This document shows, piece by piece, positions 11,393-24,285 of a DNA stretch of 64,000 bases (positions are counted from its first letter, which is position 1; each line of letters starts with the position of its first letter). Below the pieces are notes generated by a model. The model saw nothing but the letters and a program-made list of their open reading frames with translations, had not been told where the DNA came from and searched no databases. Made by a program: the position numbers and the translations under genes. The DNA comes from Tillandsia leiboldiana (taxonomy: Eukaryota > Streptophyta > Magnoliopsida > Poales > Bromeliaceae), in contig CM055075.1 of assembly GCA_029204045.2 (NCBI GenBank), forward strand, positions 23,471,601-23,535,600. The letters are read 5' to 3'.

Positions 11393-12730
11393 TGTTGGGT
11401 TATATGAAATATAGATCTAAATAGGGGAAAAAACACACCTAGAGGGGGGTGAATAGGTGTAAACAATAAACACTCAAAAAATCATTGCGCAATAAAACCA
11501 ATGCGGAAATAAAAATGAACACGCAAGATTTTTACGTGGAAAAACTCCAAACGGAGTAAAAAACCACGGGACCGATAACACGGTGAATCCACTAGAATTG
11601 ACACACGTACAAGGTGATTTCACGTACTCACAGACGACTCAACCTTTACCATACGCTCCTAGTTGATCTTCTCGCTCGTTCCGCACGCGTCTCGAATCCA
11701 CGATCTGCGTCCAACGCCGAATCCACGGCGTCCAACGTCGAGTCCACGACGTCCGACCGAATCACGGTCTTCACCCAGTAGCACGCTTTGAATCCACGAA
11801 CGTACCTCGCTCCGATCCACGAGAGCGGTGCACCTTGAATCCACAAGGCCACGCGAGTCCACGCGCCGATTTTGGGGAAAATCGTTTTTGGGTGGTGATG
11901 ATCCGCCGAATACTTAGATCAAAGATAGATAGGAAATACCATCTAAGTATTCATTAGTTTGATTCAAACTCAAGATGTGAGTATGAAAACCTGAATCAAA
12001 ACTAATCAATATAGATGAAGAAACATAGAGTATATCTAATGATTCCCTTTTCTCTATATGTGGATCTTAGGCCGTATAAGATGATCTTGAATAAGAGGCT
12101 ATTTTTCTTCTTATCGGCCTTTTTGGATTAACCCTAGAAAAGAATCTAGGGTCTATTTATAGGTTAGAAACCCTAGGAAGGAGATAAGAATCAAAAACCT
12201 ACCATTCTGGAATTTTTACGGACGGCGATCCGGATCGGATTTCTGCGATCCGGATTGCAGTAGCAAGAAAGACGGTTTTTCCAAAAAAACGATGGTTCGG
12301 GATCCGGATCGAGATGGCTGATCCGGATCGTTCATACAGTTTCACCAAACATCAACGTCGGGATCCGGTTGCAATCCTGATCCGGATCGTGCAAGTAAAA
12401 GGTAAAACTAGTGTTCGGGATCCGGATCATGGGATGCTGCGATCCGGATTGAACCAGTGTATGAACGAACACCCTTCGGGATCCGGATTGGAATGTCTGA
12501 TCCGGATCCTGAACATGTCCCATGTCCAGTTGATTTTTATGCAATGAAAAATTCTTCCAGGTGTTCTCTACACTACAAGAAGTATTCGGATCACCAAAAA
12601 TCTTTAGTTAAACATACTGATCCTTTTGAATTCTTCTTTCTTGAGATTGACTTAAATGATCCAACCTTCTTCACCTTCAATCTTCAAGACTGAACTATCA
12701 CGAAATTACGCAAACACAAATTCCGTAACA
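11393..12730 (-). repeat. Copia B 3' LTR, left-contig copy
   Basis: The LTR starts TGTTGGGTTATATG and ends AATTCCGTAACA. It is 1338 bp against 1361 in the right contig, and the deficit is made of many one-base gaps. A hairpin array lies at about 11686-11865 and a GATCCGGATC cluster at about 12225-12515. A polypurine tract (minus strand AAAGGGGGAGAT) follows at 12731. Confidence 0.85.
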
Positions 12731-13439
12731 ATCTCCCCCTTTGGCGGTTTCGTGACAAAACACAGATCCACTAAAGAAAATTCAAAAAGATATTTTTGTT
12801 GCTATCACCATACAACAAAAATTTACAATGGAGATCCAAAAAATTTTAAAAACATGAGATAAACTCCTAAAATAGACTCTAGACTTAGACATCTGTACTC
12901 TCTGCACAAAGAAATCATTCTTGACAAAAAGAATCGTTAGATACCTCAAGAATTGAAACATACACTAACAAGTACAGAGATAGAGTTATCTGATCATCAT
13001 GACATTTGAGAATTCAGATATGTAAGAGAATCATAGTCAAAAACTAACATATCTTCTATGCATTCAAAACCAAATGCCCAAAGTGTCAGTCCAACATCAA
13101 CTTGTTAGTCATATTACATGCCCAAATAGTTAGTCGAATAGTTAGTAGAGGACATGCAACAAATCAACGATAAGAAACCAAGTTGAAGTTGAAGTGATAC
13201 TTACTTGATGTGTGATGTTCACCATTCACACAGTTTTCACATCATCATGTTAAGTTCTCTCTAAACTCTCTTCCCCTTTTTGTCAGAAACTAAGCCAAAA
13301 TTACAAAAATTTAAGGAGAGTTAAAAAATTTCAAAAATGTAGTAAATGTAAGAACTAGAACTAAGAATAAGTCCTAAAAACTGAACTAAAATCTAAAAAA
13401 GATAACAGCTTGCACAAAACTGCACTCAAAATTGTTAGA
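12731..13439 (-). other. Non-coding stretch between Copia B LTR and ORF3 (left contig)
   Basis: This A/T-rich sequence matches 28117-28838. I see the polypurine tract at its left edge and no gene. A second pyrimidine run, CTTCCCCTTTTTGTCAG, lies near 13271-13287 on the plus strand. Confidence 0.6.
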
Positions 13440-14850
13440 GCCAACTTAGTTCTCGGAGTCTGAATCTCAGAAGCACTATATCCCAGTCTTAGCGAACATG
13501 TCTGATCAATTTCTCATCGAATTTACTTTCTCTTGGTCAAAGTAATGGGATGCCGGTATGATCTCGAGTTCTCCAGACATTCGCCTTTGTTCTATGGTTA
13601 TCCGCTCTTGCTCAGAAGATAGGCGCTGTTGTTGCTTGAAAATCAAAGTTACTGATGCGTCATCATCTGCGCCAGGGCTGTTGAGAACGGTGATGGCCGA
13701 GGTGCCGACCAAGGTTTCTTCCAGTGGACGGTGTCGGAGTAAACATGTGGTAATTTGTGAAGTGACTTCACAATCGTAGACTCATCTATCATCCCCAGCA
13801 GTGTGATAAGATGTCGAGCTTGTATCAATGTTCAAACTTTTGTAAGATCCTCATGATGATTAAAGGAACGGAAGTCGCTCAGAAGGATGAGGATGCACAA
13901 TATATCTTGACATTCTATTCCAAATTATGTAGGGGATATTCATGTTCAATCCTACAGCCTCAGAGGGATGCATATGAGATTATAAGAACAGCAGTCTCAT
14001 CTCACGACCTTAGTCTGATGTTAGGTAGAATGTTGTAACCGTGATGAAATTTAGAAATCGGTACTCCAGTCGAAGATGTTGGATTTTACACTTTTTACCA
14101 TCAGAGATTTCGTTCCTTCCAAACAAATTTATCTAACAATGTTTGCCACAAGGCACTCGTCAAAACTTCTTCCTTTCAAAAAGTTGAGCCCCGAGGTGTG
14201 GATCCATTCCAGGACTTCGCCAATTAGCGGCGGAGTGATTTTAAGTTTCATACCTGGATATTTGTATTGAATGATGTCCATGTTCATCTTCTTGAAGATG
14301 TCTTGCATTCGTGTAAAAGGTTCTTACACGATACAAACAATACCCAAGTAGTTCGGGGCATCGGCAGACTTGGAGAGAGAGCTTGCTCAATCAAGGTTCC
14401 AAAACCTTGTGGAGTTGATTTCGGAGAAGCTTCAGTGTTGACTGCGTCACCGATGCATTCACATGTTAAACGATCGAAGGCGGCCATGCCGACGAAACAC
14501 TCCATTCCAGCGAGGCGGGGAGTCAGGAAATATCGGTGCCCGGTTATATTAGCGTTCGTCGTAGGCCAAAACGTCTAGTTACTCGTTTTCTTTCACAGAG
14601 ATGCTGGAGTGAGACAAGGCGCTTTTTACTGTGTCAGGGTCCCTTCCTTTTGATTCATCGGAAGCTTTTCCATTTTGAACCATCGACGCCTTTTGTTCAG
14701 GCAATGAGTAATCATATCTGTCAATTAGTCCAATCTACCTCTTGACACGTATGCTTACACTTCTGTGTTCGATGACAGCGAAGAAATCAACCTTTTGGTT
14801 GTGTGTTTCTTAGCTCTCTTAATTTGTTTGTGGCAGGAGTGTCACCATTA
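13440..14850 (-). pseudogene. Copia B ORF3, left-contig copy, frameshifted
   Basis: This matches 28839-30268, where the ORF is nearly intact. Here it is chopped by indels into short pieces in all frames; for example the stretch with FKQQQRLSSEQERITIEQ is at 13506-13712. It is not independent evidence for a decayed gene, because the indels cluster next to the contig end. Confidence 0.75.
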
Positions 14851-14930
14851 GTGACCAACAAAAGGCTTGATCCATCGCGAATCCCATTGAATCCAAGTGC
14901 TGTAAGGAGATTGAAATCTGTGAAGACCAA

Positions 14931-15030
14931 NNNNNNNNNNNNNNNNNNNNNNNNNNNNNNNNNNNNNNNNNNNNNNNNNNNNNNNNNNNNNNNNNNNNNN
15001 NNNNNNNNNNNNNNNNNNNNNNNNNNNNNN
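14931..15030. other. Scaffold gap of 100 N
   Basis: Exactly 100 N, the usual placeholder for a gap of unknown size. The sequence left of it (1-14930) repeats 15338-30348, so the two contigs overlap or represent two alleles. Confidence 0.95.
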
Positions 15031-15265
15031 TGGTGGAATTTGCATATAAGAATAGCTTCCAGGCAGTATACAGATGGCACCGTATGGCGTTTGTATGGGT
15101 CGCAGGTGCGATCACCTCGTGTTTGGGATGACTTGAGGAAAAGAAGCATCTTGGACCCGATCCTTGGTGGAAGAAAACTAGAGGCAAAAAGTTCGTTGAT
15201 TAGGCAGTGGGTTAATAACGCCAAATGTTGGCAAAAGAGTTGAGGACCGGACGCGACGGGGACAT
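15031..15265 (+). pseudogene. Old gypsy integrase relic
   Basis: On the plus strand VEFAYKNSFQ is followed, after frameshifts, by MAPYG and GRRC. These correspond to the gypsy integrase core stretch VEFAYNNSYQASIQMAPYEALYGRRC. The relic is diverged and broken and was the target into which Gypsy A inserted at 15266. GACAT (15261-15265) would be the left target duplication; its partner lies outside the window. Confidence 0.65.
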
Positions 15266-16108
15266 TGTCACGCCCCGGGGGTTTTGAGTCTTGTGATCAA
15301 AGCGGAAAATCTGCCGGTATATTTTTTTTTTCACAAAGGTAACTCTTAAAACCTCATCCCCGGTGCGTGACGACCGCCACATACACAAATGTCTGCTCTT
15401 GCCCACGAGACACAGACGTCTCTCTTGATATGCACGGCGTATCATTTACAACATCATTACATCAACCATCAACCACCTACAATAGACATACATCGTCCAA
15501 CAGAGTACAGTAATTTAACTAAATGTTTTAAAAGACCGGTGTCTCTCGACACCTTGTTATTAAACGGCTCAATGTTGAAGATATCAAAACCAGGTTGTCA
15601 AACCCTTGCCAACACGGCACTTCGTTTTTAGAAAAACATTTTCGAAATCATTTGGTGTACTCTGGAACACGTGCCGCGTATGAAACGTCACTAAAAGTTC
15701 AAAGTATAAAAGTACACCTCCTCCACCAGCGCTAATCCTAAATGTCCTGGACTAATTATGTCCACAAGCAAATTAACTATTAAAGTATAAGGAAAAACGA
15801 GATAAAAACCCAAGTATCCTGACTAGACGGTCCTCGCGGACGCTGTCTCACCGCCATCCCGGCTAACGCACCTAGTAATACCTGTCACGGAGTGGGTAAA
15901 GTCAGGACAAACAAAGTAGATGTCCAAATATCAATAAGGAATAAGGAACAAAACCAGATTCGCCGGAACTTTCGCTAAAAACCCTGTACATAATTAGCTG
16001 GGCACCAAACCTAGATTTATCAATTAAGTTGGGCACCAATCCCCCAGAGTAATGTCGGAGAGACTAAAGTCTCCCATCGTGCGCAAAACACCGTTTTGAT
16101 GCTTTTAA
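15266..16108 (-). repeat. Gypsy A 3' LTR, distal part
   Basis: It starts TGTCACGCCCC (GGGGCGTGACA at the LTR end in element orientation). Compared with 1-767 and 40380-41208 it has many single-base indels, as expected within 1 kb of a contig end. It ends with TTTAA (16104-16108), the Copia A target duplication. Confidence 0.85.
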
Positions 16109-17495
16109 TGTAGGTTTTTATAGGATCCACAAGGATCTAAATAGGTACTATCAAACAACTAGAGGGGGGGTGAATAGGTGTAATACTTAAAAACTCAATC
16201 TCAGTGCAAAATAAAAACCAATGCGGAAAATAAAAACAGCACACCGAGATTTACGTGGAAACTCCAATCCAGGAGAAAAACCACGGGACCAACACGCAAT
16301 AACAATCCACTAAGAATAGAAGAATAACAAGGTGATTACCGACTCCACGGACTCAACCCCTCCTTCAGCTTCTTCGGACCTTGCGCTGACCGGTTGGATA
16401 TCCACGCAATAACAATCCCTAAGAAAAGAAGAATAACAAGGTGATTACCGTCTCCACGGATTTAACCCCTCCTTCAATTTCTTGGACCTCGCGCTCCACC
16501 GATTTTGCACGTCCACTGCACACGTTCGAATCCACGAACGCCACTCGAATCCACGAGCACACGTTTCGAATCCACGAAACGCCTTTAGCACACCGAATCC
16601 ACGATGCCACGTCGAATCCACGACGCAAACTCAGTCGATAAGAATATTGACTTCGATGGTGATCCTTTGCTTAGATTCTCATTGAGAACCGTAGAAGAAA
16701 TCTCTAAGCAAAGATTAGATCAATTCGACAAAAGATATGTTCTTGAAAGAACCGTCGAATTGACCTAAAAGAGGCTATAAAGAAGAACGATAAAAACCTA
16801 GCCTCTAGGGTTGCTCTCAAGTGTTTTATAAAATGATCGGCCGTAGCTCCCACGTTTTTGAGAAACCCTAAATGTCTATTTATAGTTTAGAAACCTTTGG
16901 AAAGAGATAAGAATCAAAAACATACCTTATCTGGAAATTTTCAGGACGGCGATCCGGATCGGATTTACTGCGATCCGGATCGTCGTAACGAGATTGACGA
17001 TTCCAGAAAACCAAGGGTTCGGGATCCGGATTGCAAGGCCCGATCCGGATCGTTCATACAATTCAGAAAACTTAACATTCGGGATCCGGATCGGAATTGC
17101 CTGGATCCGGATCGAAATTGCCAATGAACAACACCCTTCGGGATCCGGATTGGTCTGATCCGGATCCTGAACATGTCCCCATGTCCAGTTTTTGATTTTT
17201 ATGCAATTAAAATTCATCCAAGTGTTTCTACACTATAAGAAAGTATTCGGATCACCACAATTATTTAGTTAAACATACCTGATCCTCTTGAATACTTTCT
17301 TCTTGAGATTGATGTAACTGATCCACAATTCTTCAACTTCAATCTTCAAGACTCAAGACACTGAGTGTCAACTTGAGCTCTTGTTGAATCTTCTCTAAGT
17401 CTTTGATTGCTGATTGACAATTTGATCCCTTTAAGACTCCGACTCAACTCACTGACTTGACTCACGAAATATGCCAATACCAAAATGCCGTAACA
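16109..17495 (-). repeat. Copia A copy 2, 3' LTR
   Basis: 1387 bp, with a hairpin array at 16523-16625, a TATA box at 16877-16885 and a GATCCGGATC cluster at about 16950-17170. It carries substitutions not found in the other three Copia A LTRs, for example around 16835-16855 and 17050-17150. Confidence 0.9.
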
Positions 17496-19145
17496 ATCTC
17501 CCCCTTTGGCAATTTCGTGACAAAACCCAAAAATACATAAAAGCGCTCAAGTCACTCATCTTAAACCAAAAAATCGAAACTCAATGTCATCACCAAAACA
17601 TTGATTTTCTTTGCGTGAAAGATCCAATAAATACAAAATTACATTTGAACCAAACAGTCCTAGAACATACTCTATGACTTAGGACTTGGAGTCTTAAAGT
17701 GATGTAATTCCTGCAAAACAAAACTCCAAACAAAATCAAACGTTAGTCGTTAGAAATTAAAATCCTACATTTGATCCGTCTTCCTTTTGGTTCTTTTGTT
17801 TTTCGGCTCTTTCAATTTTTCTTTGTCTCCCCCTATCTTGAGCATCTCTAACATGTTCTCCATGTTCTTGAGCATCTATGTTCTCCCCCTTTGTGGTACG
17901 ATCATCATTTTCCGTTCTCCCCCATTTTTCCATTTTCGTTTCGTTTGTCCTCTCTTGATGATCTCATCTCCGTCATTTCTCTTCTCCCCCTTTTTGTCAC
18001 AAATTGTCAAACAGTGAACATACTAGACAAAAGGAAATCACTAACAACATTAGTTCATAGAGAAAGAGAGATAAAAGCTCAGTTCCGGTATATAACAAAA
18101 ATGCAGATTGCGTACCGGTACCAGAAAGCAAAAAAAAATAATTTCTTGAAACAAATCCAGATTTTAGAATCTTTTCAAATACCGATTTGTATTCCATCAA
18201 GAAAACAATTTAAGTGCTTTAAACAATGAATTCACAAGATGTCATTCAATCCAATTAATTTCACAAAATTAAAAAGATTTACTCCAAAATCATGAAAAAT
18301 AAAGGTAAAACATTATAAACCGTTTTTCATGTTATATTCATCAAACACAAGTCATCAAAAATAATCTTGAGATCCAAAGTCTATCAAGATGTAACGGATG
18401 TACAAAGATGACTTACAGAGATTTCCAAATGACATCAATTTGATTTCTTACCCTTTCAAATTTGAGATAAGCACTAAAATACCTAAGGGTGGCTCTTTGA
18501 GCATCTTTCAACTATCCCACCTTATACCAACCAGGAGATTGTTCAAAATATAAGAGTTTTGCATATAAATCTCCAAATGCTTCAACTAAAGATTTTCTCA
18601 TAAAATACTATCAAGCATCCATAACATGTGGTAGCTTCACACACAAACCGGACGACCGGGGTGGCAGCTCTTTCCAGCATGTGGTGGTAGTTTTCACACT
18701 CCTTTCGGATGTAACTCTTTCCACATCTTTTGCAATTCATTTCAATACCCTTGTAAGAATGCAATCTCTTACGTGAAAGAATTAAATCCCAAATTTTAGT
18801 CTATCGGTTGTCTCACGTTTATCACAATGAATTCACACAACCGAGATAGATTAAGCATCTAAAGATCACACATGATTTCTAAAATTTGATGCTTATAATA
18901 TCAAAAACTCCTATAATGAAGTATCTTCAAGATTATGATTATGGAGTAAAGTTGATAATCCATATAAAATTAAATTGGAGTGAATAAAGTGAAGCCCTTT
19001 TTATTCAATGCACTTGTTCAGTTAAAAACCCTTTTGTTCAAAAACAAAGTATAAAAACGAAGAGCATTGAAAAACATGTAATGCAAAGATTAAGAAAGAT
19101 ATGAAGGGAAAACCAATCAAAGCATTACATACAGTCATAAGCTAT
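17496..19145 (-). other. Non-coding interior of Copia A copy 2
   Basis: It begins with the polypurine tract (minus strand AAAGGGGGAGAT at 17496-17507). It then matches 2161-3811, including the conserved block at about 18490-18735. A 60-codon minus-strand ORF there has CxxC pairs but is not conserved in Copia B, and I do not call it. Confidence 0.6.
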
Positions 19146-21102
19146 TTAGAACTTAAGACAAGGAAAGATATCACCTTTCCGAATCCAAAATCGCTGGATT
19201 TTGGGTTGTCTTGATTCGTTGTGGCCGGGGGTTGTCCGCTTTGACTGTTGATCCACCTTAGGTCTTTGCCTCGCAATGATCCACTTGTATGATTGATGTT
19301 GTGGCTCGGACCTTTGGTGGGTTGAGTGAACTCCTTTGACTTGATGTGTCTTTTGATTCCGTTGAGTTCGCCCCGTAGATGAAGTTGCCGAAGGACTCTT
19401 CTTTCTCTTTTTCGGGCAATTCTTCACCAAAATGTCCTTCAAGTCCACATAAGTGACAAGTTCTTCCTTTCAATTCATTGTGAACTTGAAGCATGCACAG
19501 TTTGGTCCTTTTTGAATCCCAAACCAACCTTGCTTGTTTGACCTAAACCGGACATACACTCAAGTTTTTTGGAATCGGTTGAAATCCTTTGTATGTCGGA
19601 TTTAAGTTGATGAACTTGTTTGGTCAATGCTTGGTTGGTGACATGAATCTCCTCAAACTGTTTTTCTAGAAAACCAATCTTGTCCGTATAGGATTTAGCG
19701 TTTGTCTCCGATTGGTTTAGCTTTTCTTGGAGGATTTATTGTTATTCATAAACGTCCTTGTTCCTCCTCGAGATCATGAAGTTTTATCTTTAAAGCATGA
19801 TTCTCGTCTTGATTCTCAAGTCGTTGCTTCCTCAACTTCTTGATATGCTTGGCCATCTTCTTAGATTCCGCGAGAAGTTGTTGATATGCCTCAACGAGTT
19901 CTTCCTCGTCCGACTCCCCCTCACTTGATGACTCTCCGCCGGATGTTGATGTTTCATGCAAAATCAAAGGATAGAGTCATTGATTAAAGATGATAAGCAA
20001 CCATTAGAAGAGGGAATATGAGAGGCATGAGAGGCAACAACTTTTTCCTCTTTACTTGAGGTCGATTCATTAGAAGTAGAATCGTCCCAAGTTTTTGCTT
20101 GCAAAGCCCTCTTTTTATATGATTTCGGAGAAGGACAATCCGTTGAAAAATGGCCGTAGCCTTTGCATCGATAGCATTGGATTTCCCCTTCGAAATCATC
20201 TTTCTCTTTTTCTTTAGAGGGTTTTGCAAAGCTTTTGAGATTAGAGGATTTAGAACCCGATGATCCTTTAGATAGTTTCGTGGATGAAGATCCATTGGTT
20301 CGATTCTTCCAAAATTTCCGACGAAATTTCTTTGTGATCCGCGCCAATTGTTCTTCAAAATCGGCAAAAGAGATTTCATCGTCGGAACTTGATACGCCAT
20401 CTTCTTCCTTTGTTGATTTGAACGCAATACCTGTAAGCTTAGAAGAAGACTTGGAAGAAACTTGATTAGTAGGAAAAGTCATCTCATATGTTTGTAAGCA
20501 CCTACTAATTCCTCTACTCTCATCTCATCTGGATGACTAACGGTTTCAATGGCGGTAACCTTTGCCCTAAACCGTTCCGGAAGAGTCCGAAGTATCTTTT
20601 CTTACAATTCTCGACTCCGGGATCTTTTCTCCTAAATTAGCACAAGTATTGATTACATCTTGAAGTCTAGTGTAATAATCTGTAAACAATTCATGCTCTT
20701 CCATATGAATAGAGTCAAATTGACTTGTAAGCATCTGGAGCTTTTGAATTTTTACAAGATTAGTACCCTCATGTGTAATTTTGAGAATATCCCAAATCTC
20801 CTTTGCAGTTTCACATGCGGAAATTCGTGTGAACTCAGTCGAGGAAAGAGAATTAAATAAAGCGTTCATACCTTTCCCATTGTAAGAAGATCTTTCAAAT
20901 TCCTCTTTGGACCATCTAGAGCGAGGTTTTGGGGTAGTAGAATTTCCTACTTCCTCAACAGGATGCACCCAACCGTGTTCCACGGTTTGCCAAACACGCT
21001 CATCAATTGAGATGAGAAAAGCTCTCATCCGCACTTTCCAATAAGCATAATTAGTCCCATCAAAAGAGGAGGTCTATAAATATTACCACTTTCACCCATC
21101 AT
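19146..21102 (-). pseudogene. gag: Copia A gag, right-contig copy, frameshifted
   Basis: This is the same Gag as at 3812-5773, including GDIFPCLKF at the end and the CYRCKGYGHFSTDC knuckle. Here single-base changes in short runs break it near 19435, 19470, 19740, 19970, 20500, 20595 and 21060. The left contig is intact at most of these points. The start would be the ATG at 21102 or 21099. The pattern fits sequence error more than decay. Confidence 0.8.
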
Positions 21103-21122
21103 GATAGATAAACCTAAAACCC

Positions 21123-21134
21123 TCTCTGATACCA
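21123..21134 (-). other. Primer-binding site, Copia A copy 2
   Basis: Minus strand TGGTATCAGAGA, two bases inside the 5' LTR, matching initiator-Met tRNA. Confidence 0.9.
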
Positions 21135-21136
21135 AT

Positions 21137-22529
21137 TGTAGGTTTTTATAGGATCCACAAGGATCTAAATAGGTACTATCAAACAACTAGAGGGGGGGGT
21201 GAATAGGTGTAATACTTAAAAACTCAATCTCAGTGCAAAATAAAAACCAATGCGGAAAATAAAAACAGCACACCGAGATATACGTGGAAACTCCAATCCA
21301 GGAGAAAAACCACGGGACCAACACGCAATAACAATCCACTAAGAATAGAAGAATAACAAGGTGATTACCGACTCCACGGACTCAACCCCTCCTTCAGCTT
21401 CTTCGGACCTTGCGCTGATCGGTTGGATGTCCACGCAATAACAATCCCTAAGAAAAGAAGAATAACAAGGTGATTACCGTCTCCACGGATTTAACCCCTC
21501 CTTCAATTTCTTGGACCTCGCGCTCCACCGTTTGCACGTCCACTGCACACGTTCGAATCCACGAACGCCACTCGAATCCACGAGCACACGTTTCGAATCC
21601 ACGAAACGCCTTTAGCACACCGAATCCACGATGCCACGTCGAATCCACGACGCAAACTCAGTCGATAAGAATATTGACTTCGATGGTGATCCTTTGCTCA
21701 GATTCTCAATGAGGAACCGTAGACGAAGTCTCTAAGCAAAGATTAGATCAATTCGACAAAAGATATGTTCTTGAAGGAACCGTCGAATTGACCTAAAAGA
21801 GGCTATAAAGAAGAAAGATAAAAACCTAGCCTCTAGGGTTGCTCTCAAGAGTTTTATAAAATCATCGGTATAGCACCCCCGTTTTTGAGAAACCCTAAAT
21901 GTCTATTTATAGTTTAGAAACCTTTGGAAAGAGATAAGAATCAAAAACATACCTTATCTAGAAATTTTCAGGACGGCGATCCGGATCGGATTTACTGCGA
22001 TCCGGATCGTCGTAACGAGATTGACGATTCCAGAAAACCAAGGGTTCGGGATCCGGATTGCAAGGTCCGATCCGGATCGTTCATGCAATTCAGCAAAGTC
22101 CCATGTTCGGGATCCGGATCGGAATGGCCTAGGATCCGGATTGAAATTGCCAATGAACTAATACCCTTCGGGATCCGGATTGGATCATCTGATCCGGATC
22201 CTGAACATGCCCCATGTCCAGTTTTTGATTTTTATGCAATTAAAAATTCTTCCAAGTGTTTCTACACTATAAGAAAGTATTCGGATCACCACAATTATTT
22301 AGTTAAACATACCTGATCCTCTTGAATACTTTCTTCTTGAGATTGATGTAACTGATCCACAATTCTTCAACTTCAATCTTCAAGACTCAAGACACTGAGT
22401 GTCAACTTGAGCTCTTGTTGAATCTTCTCTAAGTCTTTGATTGCTGATTGACAATTTGATCCCTTTAAGACTCCGATTCAACTCACTGACTTGACTCACG
22501 AAATATGCCAATACCAAAATGCCGTAACA
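21137..22529 (-). repeat. Copia A copy 2, 5' LTR
   Basis: 1393 bp, TGTAGG to GTAACA. Hairpin array at 21550-21652, TATA box at 21904-21912 (minus), GATCCGGATC cluster at about 21970-22205. It is nearly identical to both LTRs of copy 1. Confidence 0.9.
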
Positions 22530-22534
22530 TTTAA

Positions 22535-24250
22535 CCTCTTCACGGTGCTGGTGTGCTATTTGCAACAGGCGCGAAGAGGTCCTCACGGCTCCCACCCCTT
22601 TGTGAGGTACACGGGTCAAAAAGACCACTTCTTCGGAAAAGTACACCCATGTGGAGGCCAACCGCCTGTGTACGTGCAGCATCTGAAACGGATTTGCCGA
22701 GATCGGCGTGTAGTGAGCACCGCGACCGCAACCGCTTCAATTGTTAGATAAAATACAATTATGCGAAAGGTTAAACTGTCCATCTACTTTGTTAGACAAA
22801 TTCAGAGCATTTTAATGATGATAGATGCACTTACTGCACTTGTTGCACTTATAGCAACCGTACCCACCTAGTTGAAGAGAAATCGGAACACCTGAATCCT
22901 TCGCGCACCCTCGCTGCGCACCTGGACCTAAAGAAAGTCCGCAAGGATAACTATAGTCAAAGACGTGTATTAACATCCCAAAACAAAAGACCCAATTTAC
23001 TCTTTTCGACGGAAAAGTCCAACACCGTCCGGGTTGACGAAAACCGGAATCCCGCGCCGCCGTCGCCGTCCGTCGGAGCCCCGCGCGGTTCGGAACCGCG
23101 CGGCGTGTCTCCGCGGGCGGCGCCTCGCGCGGGTGCTGCCCGTGCGGCGGCCGCGCGACGCCCGCGCGGGTGCGGCCCCGCACAGCGCCCGAGCGCGGGG
23201 ATGCCCGCGCGGCGCCCGCGTGGGTGCCCCGCGCGGCGCCCGCACGGTTGCGGGTCCGCGCGGGTGCCGCCCGCGAGGCAACCGCGCGGCGCGCGCGCGG
23301 TGCCCGCGCGGTTGCGGGTCCGTGTGGGTGTCGCCCGCGCGGTAGCCGCGCGGCGCCCGCGTGGTGCCCGCGCGGTGCCCGCGCGGTTGCGGGTCCGCGC
23401 GGGTGCCGCCCGCGCGGTGGCCGCGCGGGTACGACCCGCGCGGAGCCCGCGCGGTGCCCGCGCGGTCCCATCGCCGCTTGCGGCGGCGATCGGCCGTCCG
23501 CGATTCTCCTCCGCGCGATGCCCTAGCGGCACCGCGCGCCTCCGCCGTCCGTTCCGTGCCCTAGCATGACGACGATGACGACGACGGTGACGGATATGAC
23601 GGAGAACCCAAGAACTCAAACAAAAAGGACGACAGAAAAATCCCAAATAATTTATAACAATTATTTTACTAACCGAAGATCGACGGGAAGGTTGTCCGGT
23701 CGCGTTCTTGCCTTCGGTTCGATGTCCGGGAAGATCGGGCTCCTTCTCTTTCTCCTTTCCCTTTCTTCCGGCTAGGGTTCCGTCTTTTCTTTTTTCTCTT
23801 TCTTTCTCTCCTCACCGGTTAGGGTTTTATTTTTCTTTTCTTTTCTTTCCGATAATCGGGATCCCTTATATAGCTCGTATTATATCTTTAATTAATTTCC
23901 TCTTTAATTCGTACGTAAGAAAATTCTATTTTCCGTCATCGGATAATTAATTAATTAATTAATTATCCCCTACGAGATAACCCACCTTATCTCCAACGGG
24001 TGCAAGATATTTCGCACGGATTCCGATGCATGACTAATCACCGTATCACTAAGAATTCCGTTCCGGGAGATCCCGACATCGGATTTCAGATCCGATCGCA
24101 CCGTCGGCCATCATTTTCCGCGCTCTATCGCAGAAAAATACCAGCACCACACACTGGCCAACTTTTAACAATTAAATAATTTTATTCCTCTTAAGGGCTT
24201 AAATGGTTTAGATGTGAGTCAAAAATACCCCTAAGGGCCGGATCACTACA
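22535..24250 (-). repeat. Gypsy A 3' LTR, proximal part with promoter and GC-rich tract
   Basis: It continues 15266-16108 and ends at CACTACA (24250). In element orientation it begins TGTAGTGATCCGG, with the TATA box CTATATAAGG at 23864-23873 and then a purine-rich leader containing AACCCTA. The GC-rich tract lies at about 23045-23560. It is made of three imperfect repeats of about 60-75 bp and is interrupted from the rest of the LTR by Copia A. The flanking polypurine stretch GTGTGAGTGG lies at 24251-24260. Confidence 0.8.
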
Positions 24251-24285
24251 CCACTCACACTTTATAAAAAGTTTCGTCCCGAAAC

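Larger units (their letters stand above)
11393..14930 (-). mobile_element. Copia B, left-contig copy (truncated at the gap)
   Basis: This is the left end of the minus-strand Copia B element, equivalent to 26756-30348: 3' LTR, polypurine tract, non-coding stretch and the third ORF. It stops at the N gap a few bases from a candidate splice acceptor of the ORF3 transcript. GTAGC (11388-11392) precedes it, as in the right contig. Confidence 0.85.
16109..22529 (-). mobile_element. Copia A copy 2: gag-only element in Gypsy A LTR
   Basis: This is the same insertion as 768-7194, seen in the right contig, with TTTAA duplications at 16104-16108 and 22530-22534. The intact target reads through at 41197-41214. 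Its two LTRs differ more from each other than in the left contig, mainly over 17030-17190. Only gag is encoded. Confidence 0.9.

Noticed and set aside
13440..14850. Left-contig ORF3 as an independent decayed gene
   Set aside because: It is the same locus as 28839-30268 with indels concentrated next to the contig end, so the decay is probably artificial.
18582..18764. 60-codon minus-strand ORF with CxxC pairs in the conserved non-coding block of Copia A
   Set aside because: Not open in copy 1 or in the matching Copia B block. The conservation is at DNA level without frame.
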